DNA from: G039029935 sp039029935
Lineage (GTDB): Bacteria; Chloroflexota; Anaerolineae; Caldilineales; Caldilineaceae
Assembly: GCA_039029935.1 (NCBI GenBank)
Contig: JBCCFC010000643.1
Span: 1-7,772 of the forward strand
Reading direction: 5' to 3'
DNA length: 7,772 nucleotides
This document shows positions 1 to 6,270 of the stretch, piece by piece. A program made the translations under genes and the position numbers. Each line of letters starts with the position of its first letter. Position 1 is the first letter of the stretch. The notes under the pieces were generated by a model. It was not told the origin of the DNA. It saw only the letters and a program-made list of their open reading frames with translations, and did not search any database.

Positions 1-111
1 AAAATAATCGTTATAAAAACACATACGACAACACCTCGGTATGGTTTCTGGGGCACACATTATTGGGTCCCCTATTCACGTTCGGGTGGTCGACACCACG
101 TCAGCGGTACG
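1..111. other. Left edge, no supported gene
   Basis: This stretch lies downstream of the minus-strand membrane-protein gene and runs off the window. I see no gene or terminator in it. The only local structure is a five-pair hairpin (GTGGT, four-base loop, ACCAC, about 88-101) that lacks a T-run. A plus-strand frame is open here and continues antisense into the next gene; I do not regard it as coding. Confidence 0.4.
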
Positions 112-405
112 CTAGAACAACCAAGCAATCAACCCCGTAAAGATAAAGAAGAAGGTGAAAAAGCTCCCCAACAACACTTCCAACTCGCCCAGTATGCCCG
201 CATCGGCGACAAGGGCAAAGAGGGTGAGGACGGCGACGGTGAGAATAAAGCCGATGATGGCCGATTGTTGCAGACCCAGCCCAGGCTCAAAAACAGCCAA
301 TGCCTGCCCGACAAACACGGGGACATACGTAAAGGCGATCCACGCTGTGACACCAAAGATGCCCAGTAAAAATAGGATTAATATCAGAATTCTTGCTCGA
401 CCCAT
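112..405 (-). CDS. Small three-helix integral membrane protein, function unknown
   Basis: This encodes a 97-residue, strongly hydrophobic protein predicted to sit in the cytoplasmic membrane. Three membrane segments are visible: about residues 6-26 (Ile/Leu/Phe-rich), 48-67 and 76-97, the last running to the C-terminus, which ends in Trp-Leu-Phe. The short N-terminus carries two Arg (Arg3, Arg5) and is probably inside, which would place the C-terminus outside. The loop after helix 1 contains a Pro-Gly-Leu-Gly turn (41-44). There are no catalytic or metal-binding motifs and no signal peptide cleavage site. The ATG start is supported by an AGAGGT ribosome binding site six bases upstream and a plausible promoter close behind. 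It is divergent from the large NTPase gene, with 197 bases between the starts, so it is probably a separate transcript. I do not recognise a named family. The opposite strand is also open here, but its translation is a charged low-complexity mirror of the hydrophobic codons. Confidence 0.75.
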   Translation of the reverse strand: MGRARILILILFLLGIFGVTAWIAFTYVPVFVGQALAVFEPGLGLQQSAIIGFILTVAVLTLFALVADAGILGELEVLLGSFFTFFFIFTGLIAWLF

Positions 406-410
406 ATGAA

Positions 411-416
411 ACCTCT
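411..416 (-). promoter_or_regulatory. Ribosome binding site of the small membrane protein
   Basis: On the minus strand AGAGGT lies five bases before the ATG whose complement is at 403-405. This fixes the start codon and is the main reason for preferring the minus-strand reading here. Confidence 0.6.
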
Positions 417-431
417 ATTCGTGAAAGTAGT

Positions 432-459
432 TTTATAATCAATTACAATTTTAGATGAA
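432..459 (-). promoter_or_regulatory. Candidate promoter of the small membrane protein
   Basis: On the minus strand a good -10 box TATAAA (432-437) is preceded, after a 16-base spacer, by a weak -35 box TTCATC (454-459). Transcription would begin near 425, leaving a leader of about 20 bases that just includes the ribosome binding site. The -10 match is good and the -35 match is poor (three of six). Confidence 0.3.
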
Positions 460-602
460 CCAAAAAAGCCTTGTAAAAGAGAACTGTTTATGGTATTCAG
501 TATAGCATAACATCGTTTTATTGTTACTTTGTTCCTCGCTATTTTGTTTCTCTGCCTATCGCCCACTGGCGTTTTACACCATTTTGTGTTAAATATATAG
601 GA

Positions 603-3600
603 ATGACAAACAATGAATTTGATCACGCTGAAGAAAACGAGATCACTCCTAGTGGCACAGATACCACTAGCGTAATAAACAGCATAACAAGTAACATAGT
701 CGCTATCACCACAGATGACGGACGTGTGTTTGTGCTTTCTGAAGCACACCCGGAAACACACTCAGTGATAGATAGTATAAACGGTGAAAACCAAGACCAT
801 AAAAAACTTGGTTTTCAACAGTTGGATGATGAACGGTCACAAGACACCGTCTATCATCTTTTGGATGAATCTTTCCGCACGGGCCAACTGGAAGGTATGT
901 CTGCACCTTTCTATGAGGGCGCGCCCCCAAACTGGTCCAATATTGCACACCGACAAGATGCTCCACGCGAATTTATACAACAACTACGTGCTTTTGTAGA
1001 AAACGACGCGGGGTCGGATGAAGTTCTCACAGAATCATCCGATAAGGGTGAGTCGGAACAGGCTCGGCAGGACGCTGGGGCATTACCCGAACAGCGCATG
1101 GCATTGTTGTTGGGGGTTGAGGGCGAAGGCAAGACTACGCTACTGATGCGCACGGCATGGACATTGGCCGAAGAAGGATGGCCTGTGCTTTGGCGAGATG
1201 CGCGAGATGTGATTGCCATGCCCTATCTCAAGGTGACACAGGCGCAACAGGATGGAACAACCACAACCAAGCCTGTCTCTACCAAACCGTTGGTCCTCTG
1301 TTTTGATCAGGTTGATGATGCCGCTGAATTGCCGGGATTGGTTGCCGCACTCACCAATCACAACATCCCGTTTATCATCTTGGGGACCGCGCGCGTTGAT
1401 GATTGGCGCGCTTCGGGATTGGAGTCGCCGCTCCGTCGTCATCTCTTTGTACAACGCTTTGCGATGACGCCGCTGCGCAAAACCGAGATCACCGAATTGA
1501 TGGCGACGCTCGAACGACGCCAGAGCTTGGGTCAGCTAGAGACACAATCACCTGATGAGCGCATGAATCACTTCTTGCCCAATCAGGCTGGCGCAAATAA
1601 TCTGGATCACGCCGGATCGCTTCTGCCTACCTTGCTGATGGCGCGGACAGGGGCAGAGAACTTTGATGACCTTGTGGCCGACATCCTCAACCAACTGTAC
1701 ATCCACCCCGATGGTGACCGTTTGGTGCGCGCCTGCCTGTTGGTCAGTGCCGTGCATCGCTTTGGCTACACCCTGCCTGCCTCCATCCTGTCACACACAC
1801 TGAGCGCACACGCACCAGAGGTTGATCTCTTTGGCACGGACCCATTGGGGCCACCCACCAGCCTCTCTCAAGAGGAACTGACAAACACGATCTTTGCGCC
1901 GTTAACAGGGACACTGGTCGAGATTGTCTCATCATCCAAATCATCTTGGCCGACACAGCTACTCTCAACCCGTCATCCGTTGATCGCTGATGCCATCATC
2001 CGTGTGGGCGTGGCTCATCAATGGTGCAACCTGTTTGACCTCTATCAGTCGATTGCTGACCATATTTTGGGTTATAACACAGAATCATATCAGGCTGATG
2101 CAGGCGCACTCTATCCAGATAACTGGCTCAAGTATAACCGCAAATTGCTCGTCAAGCTAGGCAATAAACTCAAAACGCAGGAACCCAAGGTATTGCGTCG
2201 TCTGCTGCAAGAATTGGATATGAGCGAGGCGTTGACCAATGGCACGTTGTGGGGGCCGGGCTTCTGGGGTGATTGGGGACGGTTGGCGCGCAACATCGGG
2301 GTCTATGAACAGGCACGACGTTTCTTTGGGCGAGCGACGGAACTGGACCCATCACGCACATCCATTTGGCAGATGTGGGGGGTGCTAGAGACACGTCAGG
2401 GCAATCATGAACAGGCGCGTGACCTTTATCAAAAAGCCATCGAAGTGGACCCCGCTCATGCACCCACATGGCAGACATGGGCCTTGCTTGAACAGCGCCA
2501 GGGCAATATTGAACGGGCGCGTGAACTCTTTGAAAAGGGCATTGAAGCCGATGCTGGGCATATTTATACATGGCAGGCGTGGGCCTTACTCGAACAACGG
2601 CAGGGGCATATTGACCAAGCGCGTACACTCTTTGAACGCGGTACACAGGCGGATCCCACCGATACCTACATCTGGCAGACATGGGCCTTGCTCGAACAGA
2701 AGCGAGGCAATGGCGAGAAGGCGCGCCAGCTCTTCCGCCAAGCTGTTAAAGCTGACCCGACCTCGGCCTCAATCTGGCAGGCATGGGGCTTGATGGAGCA
2801 AAAGCAGGGCAACATCGAGCAGGCGCGTAAGCTCTTTCATCGTGGCATCAAGGCAGACCCCACCGATGCACCGACCTATCAATCGTGGGTGTTGTTGGAA
2901 CAAAAGCAGGGCAATATTGACCGTGCCAAAAAGCTGTTGACAACGGGTTGCAAGGCCGATCCGACACATGGTCCCATCTGGCTGACATGGGGACGGTTGG
3001 AGCAGCAGCAGGGCAATATCGACCAAGCACGACGCCTCTTCCAGCAGGGCATCGAGATGGACCCCTCGGATGCATCGATCTGGTTGACATGGGCGCGGCT
3101 GGAGCAGCATCAGGGCAATGTTGAAGAGGCGCGTAAACTCTTTCAACAAGGCTCCGAGGCCACACCGACCGACATCACCATCTGGCAGACATGGGCGTTG
3201 TCCGAGGAGCGACAGGGTAACATCGACCGTGCGCGTGAGTTGTTCCGGCAGGGCTTGGCGATGGACACGACCGATGCACAGACATGGTTGACATGGGCGC
3301 GGTTGGAGCAGCGACAGGGCAATCTGGATGAAACGCGCAAGCTCTTTGAGAGAGCGGTATCAGTTGACCCCACGCATGCCCCGTCCTACCAATCATGGGC
3401 GCGGCTTGAGCAGAAGTTGGATAACATCGAGCAGGCGCGCTCGCTCTATCAACGTGGGGTCAAGGCCGACCCAACCTATGCCCCGACCTATCAATCGTGG
3501 GCAAGGCTAGAGCAGCGGCAGGATAATATCGACTCGGCGCGTGCGCTCTATCGTCGTGCGGTCCAGGCGGACCCCATTCATGCGCCGACCTACCAATCGT

Positions 3601-5084
3601 GGGCGCAGCTTGAGCAAAAGTTGGGGCATACCAAGCAGGCCTATGCGCTCTTTGAAAAGGGCACACAGGTTGACCCTGGCTATGCACCGATCTGGCAGGC
3701 ATGGGCGCATCTGGAACAGCAACAGGGTAATCTGGACAACGCACGTTCTCTCTTTGAGCAGGGAACTCAGGGCGACCCGCTCTATGCACCGATCTGGCAG
3801 GCGTGGGCACTGCTTGAGCAGAAACAGGGCAATGTCGAAAAGGCGCGCTCGCTCTTTAAACGGGCAGCGGAGATTGATGTCACCGATGCCCTAGTTTGGC
3901 AGAGTTGGGGGCTATTTGAGCAGAAGTTGGGACGCATTGACGATGCGCGCAAGCTCTATCAACGTGGCATTGACGCTGACCCCACCAATGAGTACATTTG
4001 GCAGGCGTGGGCGCGGCTGGAGCAGCAGCAACAAAACTTTGAACAGGCGCGTGAACTGTTCCGACGAGGGGCCGAACTCAACCCCACCAACTCCTATATC
4101 TGGCAGGCGTGGGCGATTCTGGAGCAGAAATTGCGCAATCTCGACCGTGCGCGCGAACTGTTCCGCCAAGCCGAATCGGTTGACCCCACCAGCATCCCGA
4201 CGCTTCATGCATGGGCCATGCTCGAAGCCAAGGCGGGGAGCCAAGCCGAGGCGCGCCGACTCTTTGAGAAGAGCACCATGCTCGACTCATCGGATGCGCA
4301 TATCTGGCACGCATGGGGCAACTTTGAGTATAAGCAGAAAAACTTTGAGACGGCACGTAAACTCTTTTTACGGGGTACAGAGGTCGCACCTACCGACCCT
4401 TATAACTGGCTCTCACTGGCACGGTTAGAGGCCGATGTCTATAACATCGAGTCAGCGCGTCAATACTACAAGAAATGCTCGGAGATTGCACCGACCGATG
4501 CACGGCACTGGTACGACTGGGGTCGCTTTGAGGCGCGTCAACGCAACTTTGGGCGGGCGATGGAACTCTATCAGATGGGTACACAGGCCGACCCCAGCGA
4601 TGGGCGTAACTGGCGGGCGTGGGCGCATTCCTGCATCAAACAGCGCAACTTTGTCAAGGCCGAGGATGTCTATGAGGCAGGCACACGTCATGCCCCCGAT
4701 GACCACATGCTCTGGCACGGCTGGATCATGCTGGCGTTGACCAAACTGCGTGAACCCCACTACGCCTATGATGTCGTGGAAGAGGGGTTAAACAAAATCC
4801 ATGCACCCAGAGAGCGCGCTATGCTGCTCTGTGACCAAGGCCGTGTGCTGGTCGAAATTGGCCGCGAGCGCGACGCCGAAGCCGCCTTCCTCGACGCCGT
4901 TGAACTCGACCCGCGTGATGGGCATATTCACTACTTCCTTGCCTCCATGATTCTGGAGCCGCAGAATCGCGTGGCCGATGCCTGTTACCACTATCGACAG
5001 GCGTTGATCCATACGCGTGATTATCGGGATCGACAGCGGTTGCAGTGGGCGTTGGATCGGTTGAATTGTAATCAGTCTTGGTAG
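603..5084 (+). CDS. STAND-type P-loop NTPase with 24 HAT/TPR-like repeats
   Basis: This encodes a 1493-residue soluble protein with no signal peptide or membrane segment. Residues 1 to about 98 form an unrecognised acidic N-terminal region. Residues 100-130, with Ala-Pro-Pro-Asn-Trp (107-111), resemble the linker that precedes the NTPase in SIR2/caspase-STAND proteins. The P-loop is G171-V-E-G-E-G-K177-T-T179. Walker B is Leu-Val-Leu-Cys-Phe-Asp235 followed by Asp238-Asp239. A sensor-1-like Gly-Thr-Ala-Arg264 precedes Asp-Asp-Trp268. A helical, winged-helix-like region with an Arg457-His458 motif fills about 360-553. Residues 554-1369 are 24 perfect-length 34-residue repeats, and 1370 to the end holds degenerate TPR-like units. 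In the family, repeats sense a ligand and the NTPase module oligomerises. No enzymatic effector domain is visible. A nuclease gene follows after 38 bases. The start lacks a properly spaced Shine-Dalgarno: AGGA at 599-602 abuts the ATG. The specific function, and whether the repeats bind RNA or protein, are unknown. Confidence 0.96.
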   Translation: MTNNEFDHAEENEITPSGTDTTSVINSITSNIVAITTDDGRVFVLSEAHPETHSVIDSINGENQDHKKLGFQQLDDERSQDTVYHLLDESFRTGQLEGMSAPFYEGAPPNWSNIAHRQDAPREFIQQLRAFVENDAGSDEVLTESSDKGESEQARQDAGALPEQRMALLLGVEGEGKTTLLMRTAWTLAEEGWPVLWRDARDVIAMPYLKVTQAQQDGTTTTKPVSTKPLVLCFDQVDDAAELPGLVAALTNHNIPFIILGTARVDDWRASGLESPLRRHLFVQRFAMTPLRKTEITELMATLERRQSLGQLETQSPDERMNHFLPNQAGANNLDHAGSLLPTLLMARTGAENFDDLVADILNQLYIHPDGDRLVRACLLVSAVHRFGYTLPASILSHTLSAHAPEVDLFGTDPLGPPTSLSQEELTNTIFAPLTGTLVEIVSSSKSSWPTQLLSTRHPLIADAIIRVGVAHQWCNLFDLYQSIADHILGYNTESYQADAGALYPDNWLKYNRKLLVKLGNKLKTQEPKVLRRLLQELDMSEALTNGTLWGPGFWGDWGRLARNIGVYEQARRFFGRATELDPSRTSIWQMWGVLETRQGNHEQARDLYQKAIEVDPAHAPTWQTWALLEQRQGNIERARELFEKGIEADAGHIYTWQAWALLEQRQGHIDQARTLFERGTQADPTDTYIWQTWALLEQKRGNGEKARQLFRQAVKADPTSASIWQAWGLMEQKQGNIEQARKLFHRGIKADPTDAPTYQSWVLLEQKQGNIDRAKKLLTTGCKADPTHGPIWLTWGRLEQQQGNIDQARRLFQQGIEMDPSDASIWLTWARLEQHQGNVEEARKLFQQGSEATPTDITIWQTWALSEERQGNIDRARELFRQGLAMDTTDAQTWLTWARLEQRQGNLDETRKLFERAVSVDPTHAPSYQSWARLEQKLDNIEQARSLYQRGVKADPTYAPTYQSWARLEQRQDNIDSARALYRRAVQADPIHAPTYQSWAQLEQKLGHTKQAYALFEKGTQVDPGYAPIWQAWAHLEQQQGNLDNARSLFEQGTQGDPLYAPIWQAWALLEQKQGNVEKARSLFKRAAEIDVTDALVWQSWGLFEQKLGRIDDARKLYQRGIDADPTNEYIWQAWARLEQQQQNFEQARELFRRGAELNPTNSYIWQAWAILEQKLRNLDRARELFRQAESVDPTSIPTLHAWAMLEAKAGSQAEARRLFEKSTMLDSSDAHIWHAWGNFEYKQKNFETARKLFLRGTEVAPTDPYNWLSLARLEADVYNIESARQYYKKCSEIAPTDARHWYDWGRFEARQRNFGRAMELYQMGTQADPSDGRNWRAWAHSCIKQRNFVKAEDVYEAGTRHAPDDHMLWHGWIMLALTKLREPHYAYDVVEEGLNKIHAPRERAMLLCDQGRVLVEIGRERDAEAAFLDAVELDPRDGHIHYFLASMILEPQNRVADACYHYRQALIHTRDYRDRQRLQWALDRLNCNQSW
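2262..4709 (+). repeat. 24 tandem 102-bp units encoding HAT-like 34-residue repeats
   Basis: Twenty-four consecutive units of exactly 34 codons run without a single insertion or deletion, covering residues 554-1369. Within a unit the conserved positions are Trp/Tyr2, Trp5, Ala/Gly6, Leu8, Glu9, Gly13-Asn14, Ala18-Arg19, Leu21-Phe/Tyr22, Arg/Gln24, Gly/Ala25, Asp29-Pro30 and often Thr-Asp-Ala at 31-33. Glu at position 9, where classical TPRs carry Tyr, together with Trp-x-x-Trp and Ala-Arg, is the signature of half-a-TPR (HAT) repeats. Units 7 and 12-14 form a subfamily starting with (Thr/Ser)-Tyr-Gln-Ser-Trp. The first unit (554-587) and the last three or four are the most divergent, as expected for capping units of a superhelix. 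Confidence 0.95.
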
Positions 5085-5110
5085 GAAGTGCTGATGGAAA
5101 TATTGGAGAA

Positions 5111-5115
5111 AGGAG
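5111..5115 (+). promoter_or_regulatory. Strong ribosome binding site of the nuclease gene
   Basis: AGGAG lies seven bases before the ATG at 5123 and is preceded by a second GGAG at 5105-5108. This is far stronger than the translation signal of the gene upstream, and suggests the nuclease is made in greater molar amount if the two genes share a transcript. Confidence 0.75.
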
Positions 5116-5122
5116 ATAAGAA

Positions 5123-6139
5123 ATGACGGTACAAGTGAAACCAAGAAAAAGAACACGACGTTTTGCTCCGCTCTATTTTGACTTTACACCGGATATTCCT
5201 ATTAGTACAAATGGCGATGATGCACCTAGCAAGTCAGAAAATATAGAATTTGCATCTGAAAAAGAAGAAAACATTTACGGCTGGCGTGATATCTACCAAA
5301 CCGATGAAGATGGCAATGAGAAACTGGTGCGGGTGGCACTGACCTTAGACGATTATCTGCACCCACAAGAAGGAGATATGCATGTGCAAAATCGCTCTCA
5401 TAACAGAACACGTAGATATGTTGAAACTGCCATGCGCATCCACCTAGCACATATTCCGAATCACGCTGTTTATGGAGATGTTGGTATTGATTGGGGCGTG
5501 TCGGGTGAAGGTTATTACGTACCAGATGTCTCTATTTTTTATGATGTCTATAATCAGCATCTGCCTCAAGGTATTTTCTATGTTGCCCAAGAAGGAACTG
5601 CACCTAGCGTTGTCGTCGAGGTAACATCACCAACTACCCGACATGTAGACTTAGGTGATAAGTACGAAGCCTACGAGCGCTTAGGCGTACCCTGTTTGAT
5701 CTTTAGTGATACCGTTGGTACAGCTAATGACGGTTCCGAAGTTTTTCAATTGATGGGATATGACTGGACACCGAATGGATATGTCCCAATCACGCCTAAT
5801 GAACAGGGATGGTTGTGGATGGAACCCGTAAGTGCATGGATTGGTCTTCATGAAAATCAGGTTCGTTGTTATGATGTGGATGGTCATTATATTCGTCGCC
5901 CCGAAGAACTGGCGGATGCATTGACCGAGACATCAGAGCAGTTGGCCGAAACATCAGAGCAGTTGGCCGAGGCATCTGAGCAGTTGGTCGAAGAAACGGT
6001 TGCCCGCACAGAAGCAGAACGTCGTGCTGAAGAGGCTGAACGTCGTGCGCAAGAAGAAGCCAATGCCCGTCTACTGCTTGAAGAGCAGATTCGTGCGCTG
6101 CAAGCACAGTTGAATGCGCAAAGCGGAGCGGATGAGTAA
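5123..6139 (+). CDS. Uma2-family PD-(D/E)XK nuclease with coiled-coil tail
   Basis: This encodes a 338-residue protein of the Uma2 (DUF820) family, predicted metal-dependent nucleases of the PD-(D/E)XK fold whose substrates are mostly unknown. Residues 1-70 are an extension, basic first and then acidic, leading to Tyr-Gly-Trp (52-54). The family core starts near Leu-Thr-Leu-Asp-Asp-Tyr-Leu (73-79) and His-Pro-Gln-Glu-Gly-Asp (80-85). The active-site set looks complete: Pro134-Asp135, Glu166-Val-Thr168, Asp176 and Lys180, the migrated lysine typical of this family. Beta-rich segments follow to about 255. Residues 262-333 form a Glu/Arg/Ala/Gln-rich coiled coil that begins with three exact-length heptads. 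The gene starts 38 bases after the large NTPase gene with a strong ribosome binding site and no evident intervening terminator, so co-transcription is likely. A role as effector of the NTPase is inference; Uma2 genes are often solitary and multicopy. Base composition is more AT-rich than in the repeat gene. Confidence 0.94.
   Translation: MTVQVKPRKRTRRFAPLYFDFTPDIPISTNGDDAPSKSENIEFASEKEENIYGWRDIYQTDEDGNEKLVRVALTLDDYLHPQEGDMHVQNRSHNRTRRYVETAMRIHLAHIPNHAVYGDVGIDWGVSGEGYYVPDVSIFYDVYNQHLPQGIFYVAQEGTAPSVVVEVTSPTTRHVDLGDKYEAYERLGVPCLIFSDTVGTANDGSEVFQLMGYDWTPNGYVPITPNEQGWLWMEPVSAWIGLHENQVRCYDVDGHYIRRPEELADALTETSEQLAETSEQLAEASEQLVEETVARTEAERRAEEAERRAQEEANARLLLEEQIRALQAQLNAQSGADE
5930..5992 (+). repeat. 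Three tandem 21-bp units encoding coiled-coil heptads
   Basis: Residues 270-290 of the nuclease are three copies of the heptad (Thr/Ala)-Ser-Glu-Gln-Leu-(Ala/Val)-Glu. The first two copies differ by a single base across 21 positions and the third by a few more, which points to recent in-frame duplication. Leu274, Leu281 and Leu288 occupy the same heptad position and would form the core stripe of the helix. Confidence 0.9.
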
Positions 6140-6145
6140 AAGTGG

Positions 6146-6231
6146 CATACTACAGCGGATTTGGGATGGTAACGGATTTTTGTCCCCGCATGTAAGAGAG
6201 TCCGTTCCTTTCCCGAATCTGTTGTAGCATG
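6146..6231. repeat. Long imperfect inverted repeat between convergent genes
   Basis: Two 31-base arms (6146-6176 and 6201-6231) pair at 24 positions, with four further G-U pairs in the plus-strand transcript and only three mismatches; the loop is 24 bases. It starts six bases after the nuclease stop codon and ends 39 bases before the stop of the convergent minus-strand gene. It could act as a two-way transcription terminator or mRNA-stabilising hairpin, although the T-run (6177-6181) lies in the loop rather than after the stem. Its size and palindromic build also fit a small non-autonomous element (MITE or REP-like). No convincing target-site duplication is visible; the flanks share only CAT. 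Confidence 0.7.
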
Positions 6232-6270
6232 TATATCAGGCATCAGGCCATTATTGTAAATATGACGCCT

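Larger units (their letters stand above)
406..602. other. AT-rich divergent intergenic spacer
   Basis: This 197-base spacer separates two divergent starts and must hold both promoters. For the rightward gene the best candidate I see is TTGTAA (471-476), a 17-base spacer, then TATTCA (494-499), which would give a leader of about 95 bases. A second possibility is TTTACA (573-578) with TATATA (594-599), spaced only 15 and touching the start codon. Neither is strong. The frame of the large gene stays open upstream of 603 to a TAA at 474-476, but contains no in-frame ATG, GTG or TTG, so 603 remains the most upstream start. Confidence 0.35.

Noticed and set aside
1..369. Plus-strand frame open from the window edge to a stop at 367-369, antisense and codon-aligned to the small membrane protein
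   Set aside because: From 112 on its translation is Lys/Glu/Asp/Gln-rich low complexity, exactly what complementing Phe/Leu/Val codons gives, and it has no visible start. The minus-strand reading has a ribosome binding site, a -10 box and three clear membrane segments. A real gene end within 1-111 cannot be fully excluded.
556..575. Short GC hairpin (CGCC, loop CACT, GGCG) followed by TTTT before the large gene
   Set aside because: Only four base pairs; too weak to call a terminator or attenuator.
384..761. Minus-strand frame of 125 codons spanning the divergent spacer
   Set aside because: It overlaps both flanking genes and the promoter region, is Cys/Tyr-rich with no recognisable domain, and has no ribosome binding site support.
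2262..4709. CRISPR-like or satellite interpretation of the regularly spaced repeats
   Set aside because: The periodicity is entirely explained by in-frame 34-codon protein repeats; there are no palindromic direct repeats separated by unrelated spacers.
2170..4760. Many open frames on both strands antisense or offset to the repeat array
   Set aside because: They arise because a 102-bp repeat without stops in other frames stays open in register; their translations are themselves periodic shadows with Pro/Arg/Cys-rich composition.
6238..6270. Stem AGGCATCA/TGACGCCT directly after the stop of the 144-residue gene
   Set aside because: Eight pairs including one G-U on the minus strand with a 17-base loop and no T-run; possible but not distinguishable from chance, and the adjacent 31-base inverted repeat is a better terminator candidate.
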